A DNA stretch of 64,000 nucleotides from Rhodothermales bacterium (GTDB lineage Bacteria > Bacteroidota > Rhodothermia > Rhodothermales > UBA10348). Position 1 is the first letter of the stretch; every line of letters begins with the position of its first letter. The stretch lies in assembly GCA_028284865.1 (NCBI GenBank), contig JANQQV010000020.1, positions 62,001 to 126,000 on the forward strand. The letters are read 5' to 3'. Under the pieces are notes generated by a model. That model saw only the letters and a program-made list of their open reading frames with translations, was not told the origin of the DNA and searched no databases. Shown here piece after piece: positions 17,886 to 25,752 of this stretch. Made by a program: the position numbers and the translations under genes.

Positions 17886-17938
17886 TGCCCTGTCTGACCT
17901 GGACCAAAACGAAATGAATCTCCCGTTGGCGATTCCGT

Positions 17939-19240
17939 TTATCGCTGGGAGTAAGAGCCCCGGCTTTTCTGCGTCTTGCGACGGTGCTTGCGCGTGCCGC
18001 CTCCGTTGCGGTTTCTGCCGCTGTGACGTGACTTGCCATTGCGACGGCCACCACCACCGCGATTACCTCTGGCTGTGGTATCAGCTTCAGAGAAGTCGGG
18101 TGCAAAACCATCGGCCTGGAGCCGCTCGATCGGCGCACCAATCATTCGCTCCGTGGCGCGTAACCAACCAATGTCATTGCCTGTGACGAACGTATACGCC
18201 ATTCCTTCGGCCTCAGACCGCCCGGTTCGACCGATGCGATGTGTATAGGCCTGTGGCGTGTTAGGCACGTCATAATTGATGACATGGGACACTTTCTCTA
18301 CGTCAATCCCGCGTGCAGCAATGTCCGTGGCAACGAGGATGTCATATTCGCCGTTCCGAAATCCTTTCATAGCCCGGTCTCTGGCTACCTGAGACATGTT
18401 TCCCTGTAGCGCAATGCTCCGATGGCCATTCTGCTCAAGCTGACGAGCCAGTCGCTTCGCGCGATGTTTGGTTCGCGTAAAGACGATTGCTGTTCGCAGA
18501 TCATCCGCTTCGAGAAGCTGATCAAGCAGGTCGCGTTTGCTACGCTCCTGGATGTTGTAAAGACCATGATCAATGGTTGATGCTGGAGCATCATCGGCCA
18601 ACTCAACTACGTGCGGTTCATACAGCATGTCGTCAGCCAGCTTCCGAATGTCGCGTGGCATCGTCGCAGAGAACAACAGGTTCTGTCGATCTTCAGGAAG
18701 ACGATCGACAATTTTCCGAATGTCCGGCAGAAAGCCCATGTCGAACATGTGGTCCGCCTCGTCCAGGACGAGTGTGTCCAGTTCGCGCAGATCCAGATGA
18801 CCTTGTTGCATTAGATCCAGCACGCGGCCAGGACAGCCGACAATGATCTTCGGTCCGCGGCGCACCGTCTTGATCTGTTTCGCCATCGACGTACCACCGT
18901 AAACAGTGGTAAACGAGACGTCCGTGTAGCGGCAGAAGACCTCGATCTCGTCTGCAATCTGATTAGCCAATTCTCGCGTCGGAGCGAGAATCAAAGCCGA
19001 TGTGCGGCGAGGCCGGTATCTGAGAATCGAGTCAATAACAGGGAGCGCAAAGGCTGCGGTCTTCCCTGTACCTGTTTGAGCCAGGCCGAGAACGTCACGA
19101 CCTTCCTGGGCCGGCGCGATGGCTTCGCGCTGAATCGGTCGTGGATGCGTGAATCCGGCATCCTGGATGCCGCGCATGATACTTTTGTGGAGTCCGAACT
19201 GGATGAAGCCGTTCGGGGAGCTGGTCTTTTTCGTAGACAT
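17939..19240 (-). CDS. DEAD-box ATP-dependent RNA helicase (RhlE-like)
   Basis: 433 residues from ATG 19240. Core motifs in order: 'AQTGTGKT' (54-61), 'PTRELANQ' (~88), 'GGTS', 'DEAD' (160-163), 'SAT', and C-terminal 'ARGIDV' and 'HRIGRTGR'. The tail after about residue 370 is Gly/Arg/Asn-rich ('GNRGGGGRRNGKSRHSG'), typical of non-specific RNA-binding extensions in RhlE-type helicases. It remodels RNA duplexes, e.g. in ribosome assembly or cold adaptation. An upstream in-frame ATG at 19261 adds seven residues and is less likely. A leader hairpin lies about 33 bases upstream of the start, and a 14-bp hairpin follows the gene. Confidence 0.95.
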   Translation of the reverse strand: MSTKKTSSPNGFIQFGLHKSIMRGIQDAGFTHPRPIQREAIAPAQEGRDVLGLAQTGTGKTAAFALPVIDSILRYRPRRTSALILAPTRELANQIADEIEVFCRYTDVSFTTVYGGTSMAKQIKTVRRGPKIIVGCPGRVLDLMQQGHLDLRELDTLVLDEADHMFDMGFLPDIRKIVDRLPEDRQNLLFSATMPRDIRKLADDMLYEPHVVELADDAPASTIDHGLYNIQERSKRDLLDQLLEADDLRTAIVFTRTKHRAKRLARQLEQNGHRSIALQGNMSQVARDRAMKGFRNGEYDILVATDIAARGIDVEKVSHVINYDVPNTPQAYTHRIGRTGRSEAEGMAYTFVTGNDIGWLRATERMIGAPIERLQADGFAPDFSEADTTARGNRGGGGRRNGKSRHSGRNRNGGGTRKHRRKTQKSRGSYSQR

Positions 19241-19583
19241 AAAGATGTTTGGGAGCCGCACAATCAGCGATCCAATGCCAGACAGGCATTGTTCTGAAAC
19301 TCGTTGGGAACGCTGGTCTTCGGGACGCTCGTGAATGAGTGCGTCAACCGATTAGCTCGGTACGGTAAATGATCAAACCCGTACAACAGAGAGGGGAAAG
19401 AGAAAACTTGGCCATGCCTCCCAAAAATGACTGCCGAAGAATGACTCGGCTCGCGGAGCGGGTTGAATGTTCATGTCCCGCGCGATGGAGGCCCTGCTGT
19501 CCGCCGGAGAAGCGGTGCCAGAGTAGGCAGCGTGAATGGACGCGATTCAAGCAGGTTCCGTCTTCACGGTAAACGCTTGATGC
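19241..19583. other. Non-coding gap between helicase and FG-GAP gene
   Basis: This 343-base stretch has short open frames in several frames, none with a convincing start, composition or motif. It should hold the helicase promoter and leader (minus strand). The only structured element noted is the perfect inverted repeat at 19273-19291; GTACGG and CCGTAC about 19358-19385 form a weaker pair. Confidence 0.5.
19273..19291 (-). promoter_or_regulatory. Hairpin in the predicted 5' leader of the helicase mRNA
   Basis: CAATGCC and GGCATTG form a perfect 7-bp inverted repeat around a 5-base loop, ending 33 bases upstream of the helicase ATG. It could be an RNA stem affecting translation or an operator; there is no direct evidence for either. 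Confidence 0.35.
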
Positions 19584-20768
19584 TCAACGGGATTCGCTTG
19601 AAGGGAACAGAAGGTCCGATGCACCCGACCGGGCCTGTGCGATGTCGATTCTGCCATCACCATTCACGTCGCCCGTGCCGTAGCCGTATGCAGCTCCGAG
19701 ACTGTCCCCTATCACCATTTGCTCGAGACCAGTTTCGCCGTTCAAGAACAGAATGGTAGGCGCCTGGCGATACCCGACGATGATGTCTTCGTGGGCATCC
19801 CCATTGATGTCTGCTACCTCAAGGGCGTAAGGCATAGCCTCTCCTTGGTCGACACGGGTGCCTTCGTCAAACCCGAATGGCTGCACTTGGAGGAAAAGCG
19901 TCGTAGTCCTTTCGCGGTCATTGATGGCAACGATGTCGACCAGGCCATCACGATTGGCGTCTACAGCCAAAGCCGCCCGGAACGAAGCATTGTCCGGCCC
20001 AAACGGGATATATGCATTGAAAACTCCTGTCCCATCACCCAGGAACACGTGGCTTTGACCGCCATCGCGGTATGGAACGATAACATCAATCACATCGTCA
20101 TCGTTGAGATCTGCTGCAGCAATCGTTGTGGCTGAGCCTGACGAAAAGGCGTGACATGTGATGGAAATCGGTGATCCCGGCTCGTTGATGCAGACGTAAT
20201 TGTCACCGCCAAGAGCCAGCGATCCGGGCTCGAGAGCCTCGGTGCGCGGATCGCCAGACCGGTTGGCCACGAGAATGTCTGGACGTCCATCGTGATTCAC
20301 GTCCGCTACGGTGCTGTTTCGGGTGGGCCAGTCGGCGTCTCCGAAGTCCATCCGCTCACCAAATCCTCCATCACCGTCATTGAACAGGATGTAGTTGATG
20401 TCCGGTCGATCGTTGGAGACCACGAGATCCAGGTCGCCATCCCCGTCCAGATCCGCGGCTGACATCGAATACGTCCGGTCTCCGGGGCTGGAGAGCGTAT
20501 CCACCCTGGTGAAGGCACCAGTTCCGTCACCAAAGAGGATCATGTTCTGTCTAGGCCAGTGCCGCCCAATGGCAAGAACGACATCCATATGCCCGTCCTG
20601 ATTGAAGTCAGCGATCTCGGCATTGGCCGACAGATGGGGCTCGGCTTCCAGGACAACCGGTTCGCCGAATACCACATCGTGAGGTATCGGTGCGGATTCC
20701 TGACATCCGGTGGCGACAAACAGCATCAGCACCAGCCACACGGATGGATTCAGTCGGGTATCTTGCAT
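19584..20768 (-). CDS. FG-GAP/VCBS-repeat lipoprotein
   Basis: 394 residues from ATG 20768, chosen because it gives a lipoprotein signal ('WLVLMLFVATGC', Cys22); the longer frame from 20843 adds an unlikely prefix. Seven repeats carry Asp-rich calcium-binding turns, such as 'ADFNQDGHMDVVLA', 'ADLDGDGDLDLVVS', 'ADVNHDGRPDILVA', 'ADLNDDDVIDVIVP' and 'GDVNGDGRIDIAQA'. These build an integrin-alpha-like propeller. It is probably outer-membrane or periplasmic and involved in binding rather than catalysis. It is divergent from the DUF1080 gene, with about 75 bases between starts. Confidence 0.9.
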   Translation of the reverse strand: MQDTRLNPSVWLVLMLFVATGCQESAPIPHDVVFGEPVVLEAEPHLSANAEIADFNQDGHMDVVLAIGRHWPRQNMILFGDGTGAFTRVDTLSSPGDRTYSMSAADLDGDGDLDLVVSNDRPDINYILFNDGDGGFGERMDFGDADWPTRNSTVADVNHDGRPDILVANRSGDPRTEALEPGSLALGGDNYVCINEPGSPISITCHAFSSGSATTIAAADLNDDDVIDVIVPYRDGGQSHVFLGDGTGVFNAYIPFGPDNASFRAALAVDANRDGLVDIVAINDRERTTTLFLQVQPFGFDEGTRVDQGEAMPYALEVADINGDAHEDIIVGYRQAPTILFLNGETGLEQMVIGDSLGAAYGYGTGDVNGDGRIDIAQARSGASDLLFPSSESR

Positions 20769-20843
20769 GGGAAACGGCTCAATGAGATGATCGGCTTCGA
20801 GAGTGTAACCCATCCACGCCCAGCTTACCAACCCGCTTGACAC

Positions 20844-21560
20844 ATGAGATATGCCTTTCTGATCCTGCTATTGGTCACATCAGGCTGTACGCGTTCTGAC
20901 TCGGACGTCGTCGAACCTACTCTCAATCAACCTCCAGAGGGATTCACGGTGCTCTTCAACGGTCAGGACCTGGATGGCTGGTTCGGCCATGGCACCGAGG
21001 ATCCGCGCAATTTGTGGGCAATGTCACCAGAAGAATTGGCGGCTCACAAGGACAGCACGCGAAACAACATTCGTGAGCATTGGTGGGTCGAGGATGGCGA
21101 GCTGGTCAACGATGGTGAAGGGCTCTATCTGACCACAAACGAGGATTATGGCGACTTTGAGCTCTTGCTGGAATACAAGACAGTACCAGGCGCTGACAGC
21201 GGTATCTATCTGAGGGGCGTCCCACAGGTTCAGATCTGGGATACCACGGAAGAGGGTGGTAAATGGGAGCTTGGTGCAGACAAAGGGTCCGGTGGACTCT
21301 GGAACAACAGCGCCGGCGCACCCGGAAAGGATCCATTGCACCACATGGACAAGCCGTTCGGTGAGTGGAACAGCTTTAAGGTTCGGATAATTGGCGAACG
21401 CGTTTCCGTATGGATGAACGAGACCCTAATCGTGGACGATGCCGTCATGGAAAACTACTTCGACCGATCGAGTCCCATCTTCGAACGCGGCCCGATCCAG
21501 CTCCAGACACATGGCGGAGAGATTCGCTGGCGCAATGTGTTCATTCGCGAATTGAGCTGA
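20844..21560 (+). CDS. DUF1080 (3-keto-disaccharide hydrolase-like) lipoprotein
   Basis: 238 residues with a lipoprotein signal 'LILLLVTSGC' (Cys15). A concanavalin-like fold typical of DUF1080 is recognisable in 'FTVLFNGQDLDGWFGHG', 'NDGEGLYLTTNEDYGDFEL', 'GADSGIYLRGVPQVQIWD' and 'EWNSFKVRIIGERVSVWMN', ending 'GPIQLQTHGGEIRWRNVFI'. Members of this family hydrolyse 3-keto-glycosides or bind glycans. It is one of the few plus-strand genes in the first half of the window and converges directly (next base) with the disrupted lipoprotein gene. Confidence 0.92.
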   Translation: MRYAFLILLLVTSGCTRSDSDVVEPTLNQPPEGFTVLFNGQDLDGWFGHGTEDPRNLWAMSPEELAAHKDSTRNNIREHWWVEDGELVNDGEGLYLTTNEDYGDFELLLEYKTVPGADSGIYLRGVPQVQIWDTTEEGGKWELGADKGSGGLWNNSAGAPGKDPLHHMDKPFGEWNSFKVRIIGERVSVWMNETLIVDDAVMENYFDRSSPIFERGPIQLQTHGGEIRWRNVFIRELS

Positions 21561-21977
21561 TCAGTCCGATGGCGGATTCATGGTCACGAGTGCCCATTTA
21601 CCAGTTTCGTCCGCACATCGGCCCTCAAAGGCCGGTTCGATTCCCTTCGCCAGCGCACAATTGAGCTCTACCCCGACTTCCGGTTCATTGAACGCGAATC
21701 TCAAAGTGTCTCCGTCAACACGCGCATTACGGATCGGAACTTGAATTCCTTCGGGACCACCCAGAACCATGGCCAATTCATCGTCCTGATACGTGATGTC
21801 AAATGAAAGCGGCGTCACCTGATCGAGGTGATTCATAGGAGTAAGCCCGCCAGACCACATGCCCTCCTATAAGCGCTCTTGCTCGTCAGGCGCAGATGAT
21901 TCAGAAGCTTCTTCCTGAGGCGAACAGGCAGAACTACCCAGAATGATCAGTGCGGAGAAAACCAGGCGTTTCATCAT
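21561..21977 (-). pseudogene. Small lipoprotein gene interrupted by an in-frame amber codon
   Basis: Reading the minus strand from 21977 gives a lipoprotein signal ('MMKRLVFSALIILGSSAC') and an acidic linker ending 'PDEQERL', then TAG at 21869-21867. The same frame continues without shift as 'EGMWSGGLTPM' and a strand-rich domain to 21561 ('ITYQDDELAMVLGGPEG', 'GDTLRFAFNEP', 'AKGIEPAFEGRCADETG'). Together these make one coherent ~137-residue lipoprotein with a lipocalin-like or DUF-type domain, so the TAG looks like a recent nonsense mutation or a sequencing error. Alternatives: readthrough, or reinitiation at the ATG at 21860, which follows GGAGG by only two bases. It lies 31 bases downstream of DinB on the same strand. 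Confidence 0.65.
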
Positions 21978-22008
21978 CGATTCGTCGTCGCTATGCTGTG
22001 AATGCAGA

Positions 22009-22521
22009 CTATTCTGGCCATTCAGCCGACGGCCGGCCAGCCCAGGCCCAGGCAATGAATTCAACCAGCGGAGGTTTCTGTCCCAGCTCGCGAATGCGAC
22101 GAATGACTTGACCGCGATGATGCATTGAATGAGAGGGAAGCTGGTGCAAAACGTCCTGTAGCGTCGTTTCATCCGGGTCCCGACCGAGAGTGCGACTGAA
22201 GAAGGCCGCCCAGGGCAGCACGCATGGTTCATCCATGCGCGAATCGGTCACGGACTCCAAGAACACGGCCACATCCCGATGAAACTGCTCTCCCCATGCG
22301 CAAATGTCGCGTACTGTGGCAAAATCCTCTCGCTTCACCCGTTCCATTGGCTTCCCCAACCACACATTCAGGAAGGAGTGCTGTGCCTGATGGATGTGAA
22401 ACATGGTTTCGGCGACGTATTCGTCTCTCGCCGCTGCATCAAATTCCATGACCGCGGACCAAGCAGTCGCATCCGCCCATTCCATGTGGTGGAAAACGTC
22501 CTTGATGTGTTCAGATAGCAT
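22009..22521 (-). CDS. DinB family four-helix protein
   Basis: 170 residues. 'LSEHIKDVFHHMEWADATAWSAV' is the first helix with the metal-ligand-like His, and 'HSMHHRGQVIRRIRELGQKP' is the C-terminal DinB/YfiT signature that supplies further His ligands. DinB proteins are small metal-binding bundles, some of which act as thiol transferases; the substrate here is unknown. The upstream region is shared with the divergent secreted protein starting at 22635. Confidence 0.85.
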   Translation of the reverse strand: MLSEHIKDVFHHMEWADATAWSAVMEFDAAARDEYVAETMFHIHQAQHSFLNVWLGKPMERVKREDFATVRDICAWGEQFHRDVAVFLESVTDSRMDEPCVLPWAAFFSRTLGRDPDETTLQDVLHQLPSHSMHHRGQVIRRIRELGQKPPLVEFIAWAWAGRPSAEWPE

Positions 22522-22634
22522 AGTGTCTCTGGTTCGTGCGATTCGAAACTAGCTGACGCCGACCTGAAAACATACCTTTCGGCTACTGTCAGCTCGCCGA
22601 CATCGACTTCTGTCACAGATTGCATCCTCGCCCC

Positions 22635-23207
22635 ATGAAACGACTCGCTGCCATCGGCCTGATTGCTTGTTGCCTTTCTGGGCTCTCATTCGCGCAATCA
22701 AGCACGTCTAAATCGGACGGCGGAGATTCCCACCCTCACTCCCAACTCGACGCATGGATCGGCACGTGGGAAGGCTCCATGTCCAATCTGACGACGGACG
22801 GAAGTGGGATGCCCATTCCCGTTCGGATGACTATCAAGCGTTTGGATAACGGCGCTTACGTGTGGCGCACTGTGTACAATAACGACGACGTGATGGGCCT
22901 GCGAGATTATCGCTTGATTCCGGATCCAGACCGACCAGGACACTACGTCACCGATGAACAGAATGGCATACTGCTCAGGACCCAACTCATCGGAAACGAG
23001 CTTCATTCTGCATTTTCGGTGGATGCTCAAAATCTCACGTCGACCTATCGGATCCAAGCGGACACCCTGATCCATGAAGTCGCTTTCTGGTCATCCGATG
23101 ACGTTGAAACGACGACGGGAACGGGTGTTGCCGGCGAGGATGGCAAACCTGTGTTGTCCTATCTCGTGTCCGGTATTCAACGAAGCGTGATGACCCGAAC
23201 GAAATAG
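22635..23207 (+). CDS. Secreted protein with a DUF1579/nitrobindin-like domain
   Basis: 190 residues from ATG 22635, chosen because it begins a signal peptide ('MKRLAAIGLIACCLSGLSFAQ'). The mature part starts with 'LDAWIGTWEGSMSNL', the typical opening of small lipocalin-like beta-barrels that measure about 150 residues. It continues with strand-rich sequence ('VRMTIKRLDNGAYVWRTVY', 'LLRTQLIGNELHSAFSV'). No heme ligand can be assigned by eye, so function is open. A hairpin starts at its stop codon. Confidence 0.6.
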   Translation: MKRLAAIGLIACCLSGLSFAQSSTSKSDGGDSHPHSQLDAWIGTWEGSMSNLTTDGSGMPIPVRMTIKRLDNGAYVWRTVYNNDDVMGLRDYRLIPDPDRPGHYVTDEQNGILLRTQLIGNELHSAFSVDAQNLTSTYRIQADTLIHEVAFWSSDDVETTTGTGVAGEDGKPVLSYLVSGIQRSVMTRTK

Positions 23208-23237
23208 CCCGTCCCGGTCACATGACCGAGACGGGCT
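23206..23237. terminator. Hairpin between convergent genes, weak terminator candidate
   Basis: AGCCCGTC-C-CGGTCA and its near-perfect complement TGACCG-A-GACGGGCT form a 14-pair stem with one mismatch that overlaps the TAG stop of the upstream gene. There is no U-tract on the plus strand, and only ATTTC on the minus strand. It may terminate weakly in both directions or just protect 3' ends. Confidence 0.4.
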
Positions 23238-23286
23238 GAAATCAGGCCGGACCTGAAAAGTGTCTGACCGATTTTCTGATTCAGGC

Positions 23287-25686
23287 TTACATCTCCTTTT
23301 TCTTGCTCTTCAGGAAGAAAACGCCTTCGCGAAGACTGGTAATCATCACCGTTCCGCTCTCATAAAACGGATACGTGCTCCAAGCACCACTGAAGCCCGG
23401 GCCTTCCATGAATGGCGATGTGTCGAAGTAGCCCACCTCAACAGGGTTCTCCGGATCTGTTGCGTCCAGCACGTGCAGACCGTAGCGATAGTTCGCCTGG
23501 TAGGCATAACCGTCCTTGAGATACAGGTTGTGGGCGCTGGCCGGCATCGATCCCATGAACTCGTTGACCAGAATGGGGTCCTCCAAATCTGAGATGTCCC
23601 AAACCAACGTGCGAGTCGTCTCGACATTACCACGGATCACGTCGGACTCATCGTCCTGATAGAAGTAGCGCATGTCGTCCGTTAGCCAGCCCTGGTGGAT
23701 GTACGCGGCGTTTGGCGAAGAGGCCGTCGACAGCGCAACCGGATTCGATTTGTCCGTCACATCCTGGATCTCGAAGTAGGCGCCATTCGAGTTCAGGCAG
23801 ATCTCGTTGCCGGTGTAGCGGGTGTCGGGGCCTGAATAGACCACGCACTGCGAATCGTGCGTTCCGCGCTCGCCTGTTTTGGCACATCCGACAAAGGTTG
23901 GATTCAGCGGATCCTTGATGTCCATCATGTACAGCCCGCCGCCACACGTAGGGCCATCAATGAGGTAGGCAAAGCCGGTTTCTTCATTGATGATGACATT
24001 GTGTGAGCTGGCGATGCCTTCGTAGTGAACATCGGGCTCAAAGGTCACCGGGATATCGGTTATATCGCGCAGACGCGTAAGATCGAATACCTGCATGCCG
24101 TGATCGCCGGCACCATCGGCTACGATGAACGCATAGCCTTTGTAGGTCTTGATATCACGCCAAAGCTGCGAAGGAGGCGTTCCCCATGGCTTGGGCAGAT
24201 CACCAACCAGCACAGGATTGGTTGGATCGGTGATGTCGATGAAGCTCGTTCCATCGTTGCGGCCGACCAGAGCCCACTCGCGACCCGTTTCAGGATCGGT
24301 CCAGCCCCAGTTGTCATTGGTTCTAACGCCTCTGGCGTTGTCGCCGCCGCGGAGAATGGTGTTGGGCACGAACGAAAGCAGGTCGACATCCTGGCAATCG
24401 AACGGACCGATTTTGCCATCCTCACACTCCAGCTCCTCTCCCGTGATGGCAGCAAGTCCATCCGGAGGGCCAACAAGGCGCTGTCCTTCTGGCATGGCTT
24501 CTGAATAGGCGAACAGGGCACCCGACTGATGGTGCATGCCCGGCGACTCCACGATTACATGCCCACCGACAGCAGCAATGAAATCGCCAAACCAGTCACG
24601 CTCAACGGTTTCTTCGAGCTGCATGCGCTCTGGCGTGTCGGAAAGCTTTCCATCTTCCATGCTGTAGACGAACACTGATCCGGTCTCATTGCCACGCTGA
24701 GCCGGCGCTCCGATCCAGACTTGATCACCCGAATAGGCGATACCGCTACCGAAGCGATCTCCGATTTCTCCATCAGAGAGTTTCATCACACGCGTGGGCA
24801 CCCACTTGTCCATGTGCTTCTCATAGACGAACACGCCGCCACGACTGCGGTGCGCACCTGGAGCGCCAACCATGATCTGGCTTCCGTCTGAGGCGATGGC
24901 ATGGCCGAAATTGGCGGTTGGCTCTGAGAAGAACGGCAGGACGCTTTCTTCTACCCAGATGTTCGCCTCTACGACGAACTCGACAACGCGGCCGACCTGC
25001 TCGAGACCTGCGTAGTCGTCATTCCAACCCGGTGCGCCGATGAATGCGCGGCCATTCTCCATGTGGATGGTCTGTCCAAAACGGTCGCCGTTGGTCGGCA
25101 TGTTGGACTGCATGGCCGTCTCATAGTTGAACGTTCCATCATCGCCACGTGAGTACACGTGCACCTTTCCCTGAGGGGCCTCAGGTACCTCCGTCTGACC
25201 ACGTCGGCGCTGTGGAATCTCACCGGGCTCGCCAATCAGAAGCCAGTCGCGATCCAGCGCTAACGTGACTCCGAAATCCGTGCCGCAGTATCCGTACTGC
25301 TGACAGCCAGGGTCGAGGCCCTCCGTACCTCCACCGGTCAAGACTCCTGCGTGCTGCCAGGAGCCCGTTGAACCGTCATACACGTGGATGGGACCATTCT
25401 TCTGACCAACCAGCAGGGTGCGACCATCGCGGGCCAACACGGTGCCGAATCCGTCTGCGCGCTCCGCATCGGGCGCCGTCAAACGATCCTGCAAAGTCCA
25501 TCCGTTCGCGCCGTGTGCATACACATAGACGGATCCTTCGCGAAATGAGGTGTTTGGTTCACCGACGAGCAGCTCGTCGCCATCAAGGGCTATCGTGGTT
25601 CCGAACGAACCGGATTGAGCGTGCGAGTCGCTGGCAAACAACAGAGGAATGATGGCAACGAAACAGGCTGACAGGGTGCGGCGCAT
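23287..25686 (-). CDS. Choice-of-anchor B family protein with N-terminal FG-GAP-like repeats
   Basis: 799 residues from ATG 25686, chosen for its signal peptide ('LSACFVAIIPLLFASDSHAQ'). Roughly residues 25-390 hold seven FG-GAP-like blades ('FGTVLARDGRTLLVG', 'FGQTIHMENGRAFIGAPG', 'FGSGIAYSGDQVWIGAP'). The rest is an LVIVD-type propeller of the choice-of-anchor B family ('GTSFIDITDPTNPVLVGDL', 'ASSHNVIINEETGFAYLID', 'LHVLDATDPENPVEVGYF'). Relatives are exported and usually end in one of several surface-anchoring tails. This one ends 'FFLKSKKKEM' with no recognisable sorting signal. Function unknown; probably a large surface or secreted binding protein. Confidence 0.87.
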   Translation of the reverse strand: MRRTLSACFVAIIPLLFASDSHAQSGSFGTTIALDGDELLVGEPNTSFREGSVYVYAHGANGWTLQDRLTAPDAERADGFGTVLARDGRTLLVGQKNGPIHVYDGSTGSWQHAGVLTGGGTEGLDPGCQQYGYCGTDFGVTLALDRDWLLIGEPGEIPQRRRGQTEVPEAPQGKVHVYSRGDDGTFNYETAMQSNMPTNGDRFGQTIHMENGRAFIGAPGWNDDYAGLEQVGRVVEFVVEANIWVEESVLPFFSEPTANFGHAIASDGSQIMVGAPGAHRSRGGVFVYEKHMDKWVPTRVMKLSDGEIGDRFGSGIAYSGDQVWIGAPAQRGNETGSVFVYSMEDGKLSDTPERMQLEETVERDWFGDFIAAVGGHVIVESPGMHHQSGALFAYSEAMPEGQRLVGPPDGLAAITGEELECEDGKIGPFDCQDVDLLSFVPNTILRGGDNARGVRTNDNWGWTDPETGREWALVGRNDGTSFIDITDPTNPVLVGDLPKPWGTPPSQLWRDIKTYKGYAFIVADGAGDHGMQVFDLTRLRDITDIPVTFEPDVHYEGIASSHNVIINEETGFAYLIDGPTCGGGLYMMDIKDPLNPTFVGCAKTGERGTHDSQCVVYSGPDTRYTGNEICLNSNGAYFEIQDVTDKSNPVALSTASSPNAAYIHQGWLTDDMRYFYQDDESDVIRGNVETTRTLVWDISDLEDPILVNEFMGSMPASAHNLYLKDGYAYQANYRYGLHVLDATDPENPVEVGYFDTSPFMEGPGFSGAWSTYPFYESGTVMITSLREGVFFLKSKKKEM

Positions 25687-25752
25687 GGCAATTCCGGAAG
25701 ATTGGTTGGGAGAGCCCTCAATCTCGCGTCCAATACCCAGCGTTGTCAATGC

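Noticed and set aside
17704-18141. 145-residue minus-strand open frame across the helicase 3' end and SulP leader
   Set aside because: It overlaps the conserved helicase C terminus in another frame, includes two hairpins and has no recognisable motif; best explained as a shadow frame.
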